This document shows, piece after piece, positions 5,815-6,288 of a stretch of DNA of 6,288 nt. The translations under genes and the position numbers were made by a program. Position 1 is the stretch's first letter, and each line of letters begins with the position of its first letter. The notes below the pieces were generated by a model. The model saw only the letters and a list, made by a program, of their open reading frames with translations. It made no database searches and had not been told where the DNA came from. Source of the stretch: UBA1672 sp964352375 (lineage in GTDB: Bacteria > Pseudomonadota > Alphaproteobacteria > Micavibrionales > Micavibrionaceae); contig CAYGSA010000094.1 of the NCBI GenBank assembly GCA_964352375.1, forward strand, positions 1 through 6,288, given 5' to 3'.

Positions 5815-6288
5815 ATGACTGACCCAAATGTACATTACATGACCCCAGAGGGATATGCGGCTTTGGCGGATGAGCAGGATTTTTTGATCCATAAAGACCG
5901 TCCGAAGATTTGCGAGATTGTGTCTTGGGCGGCGGGCAATGGTGATCGCTCGGAGAATGGGGATTACATTTATAACAAGAAACGTCTGCGCGAGATTGAT
6001 CGGCGTTTGCGGTATCTCAAGAAAAAGCTGGATGATGTGGTGATTGTTGACCCAAAAGATCAGCAAGCCTTAGAGCGCGTATTTTTTGGTGCGCATGTGA
6101 CCTATGCCCGCGCGGATGATAGCGAGGTTACGGTGCATCTTGTGGGCGTGGATGAAGCGGATATGAGCAAAGGGAAGATCAATTGGCTCTCGCCTGTTGG
6201 CAAGGCACTGATGAAGAAAGAGGTTGGTGACACCGCAAAAGTGCGCACCGAGGCCGGTGTTGTTGAGATTGAAGTTGTTGAGATTCGG
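5815..6288 (+). CDS. greB: Transcription elongation factor GreB, last residues beyond window
   Basis: GreB enters the RNA polymerase secondary channel and stimulates cleavage of backtracked RNA 3' ends, rescuing stalled complexes. The visible 158 residues cover nearly the whole protein. The N-terminal coiled coil (~12-78) carries the tip residues Asp44 and Glu47 in NGDRSENGDY, followed by the diagnostic block NKKRLREIDRRLRYLKKKL (54-72). The FKBP-like C-terminal domain includes VFFGAHVTY, INWLSPVGKALM and a final VEIEVVEIR. No stop occurs before the window end; the usual length suggests only a few residues are missing. The start at 5815 directly follows the TAA of the upstream gene, and HYMTPEGY matches typical GreB N-termini; Met9 is a less likely alternative. 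There is no close Shine-Dalgarno site, so translation may be coupled or helped by the hairpin. Composition returns to that of phrB. Confidence 0.95.
   Translation, partial: MTDPNVHYMTPEGYAALADEQDFLIHKDRPKICEIVSWAAGNGDRSENGDYIYNKKRLREIDRRLRYLKKKLDDVVIVDPKDQQALERVFFGAHVTYARADDSEVTVHLVGVDEADMSKGKINWLSPVGKALMKKEVGDTAKVRTEAGVVEIEVVEIR

Noticed and set aside
5743..6066. Open frame of 107 codons on the minus strand across the nuclease-like/greB junction
   Set aside because: It is antisense to conserved greB sequence and has no recognisable motif.

Overview
The window looks like a chromosomal segment of a Gram-negative bacterium, most likely an alphaproteobacterium. The main evidence is a complete iron-sulfur photolyase of the PhrB/CryB (FeS-BCP) type with a DUF2256 partner gene, plus a GreB that resembles alphaproteobacterial GreB from its first residues. 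Base composition is mixed. The hisD-like, phrB, DUF2256 and greB genes are moderately GC-rich and favour G/C at third positions. The HEAT-like gene (253-855) and the nuclease-like gene (5083-5814) are clearly richer in A/T, which suggests separate acquisition.

Layout. (1) 1-263: minus-strand remnant of an IS1595-family (IS1016-like) insertion sequence. Its transposase has lost the middle of the gene, so the N-terminal helix-turn-helix is joined out of frame to the second catalytic block. (2) 253-855 (+): an unrecognised 200-residue protein with three 26-residue helical repeats. Its only possible start lies in the presumed IS end, so it may be a truncated gene. (3) 852-1400 (-): a GNAT acetyltransferase, convergent with the previous gene; the two stop codons overlap inside a 12-bp perfect palindrome. 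(4) 1428-2087 (-): hisH, the glutaminase subunit of imidazole-glycerol-phosphate synthase, probably co-transcribed with the GNAT gene. (5) 2088-2137: a 50-bp divergent intergenic region. (6) 2138-6288 (+): a very compact five-gene operon of a HisD-family dehydrogenase, phrB, a DUF2256 zinc-ribbon-like protein, a possible PD-(D/E)XK protein and greB. Its junctions are ATGA, a 14-nt overlap, ATGA and TAA-ATG.

How the genes may work together. PhrB repairs (6-4) photoproducts in light, and DUF2256 genes habitually travel with photolyase/cryptochrome genes. GreB rescues backtracked RNA polymerase, a job related to transcription over damaged templates. The dehydrogenase at the head is unlikely to be an ordinary HisD: two of the four known zinc-ligand positions are changed (Gln to Glu, Asp to Asn). 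The AT-rich nuclease-like gene is fitted between DUF2256 and greB without breaking translational coupling. The most interesting points are this operon, the altered HisD-like enzyme and the possible nuclease. No CRISPR array, tRNA, rRNA or riboswitch was recognised.
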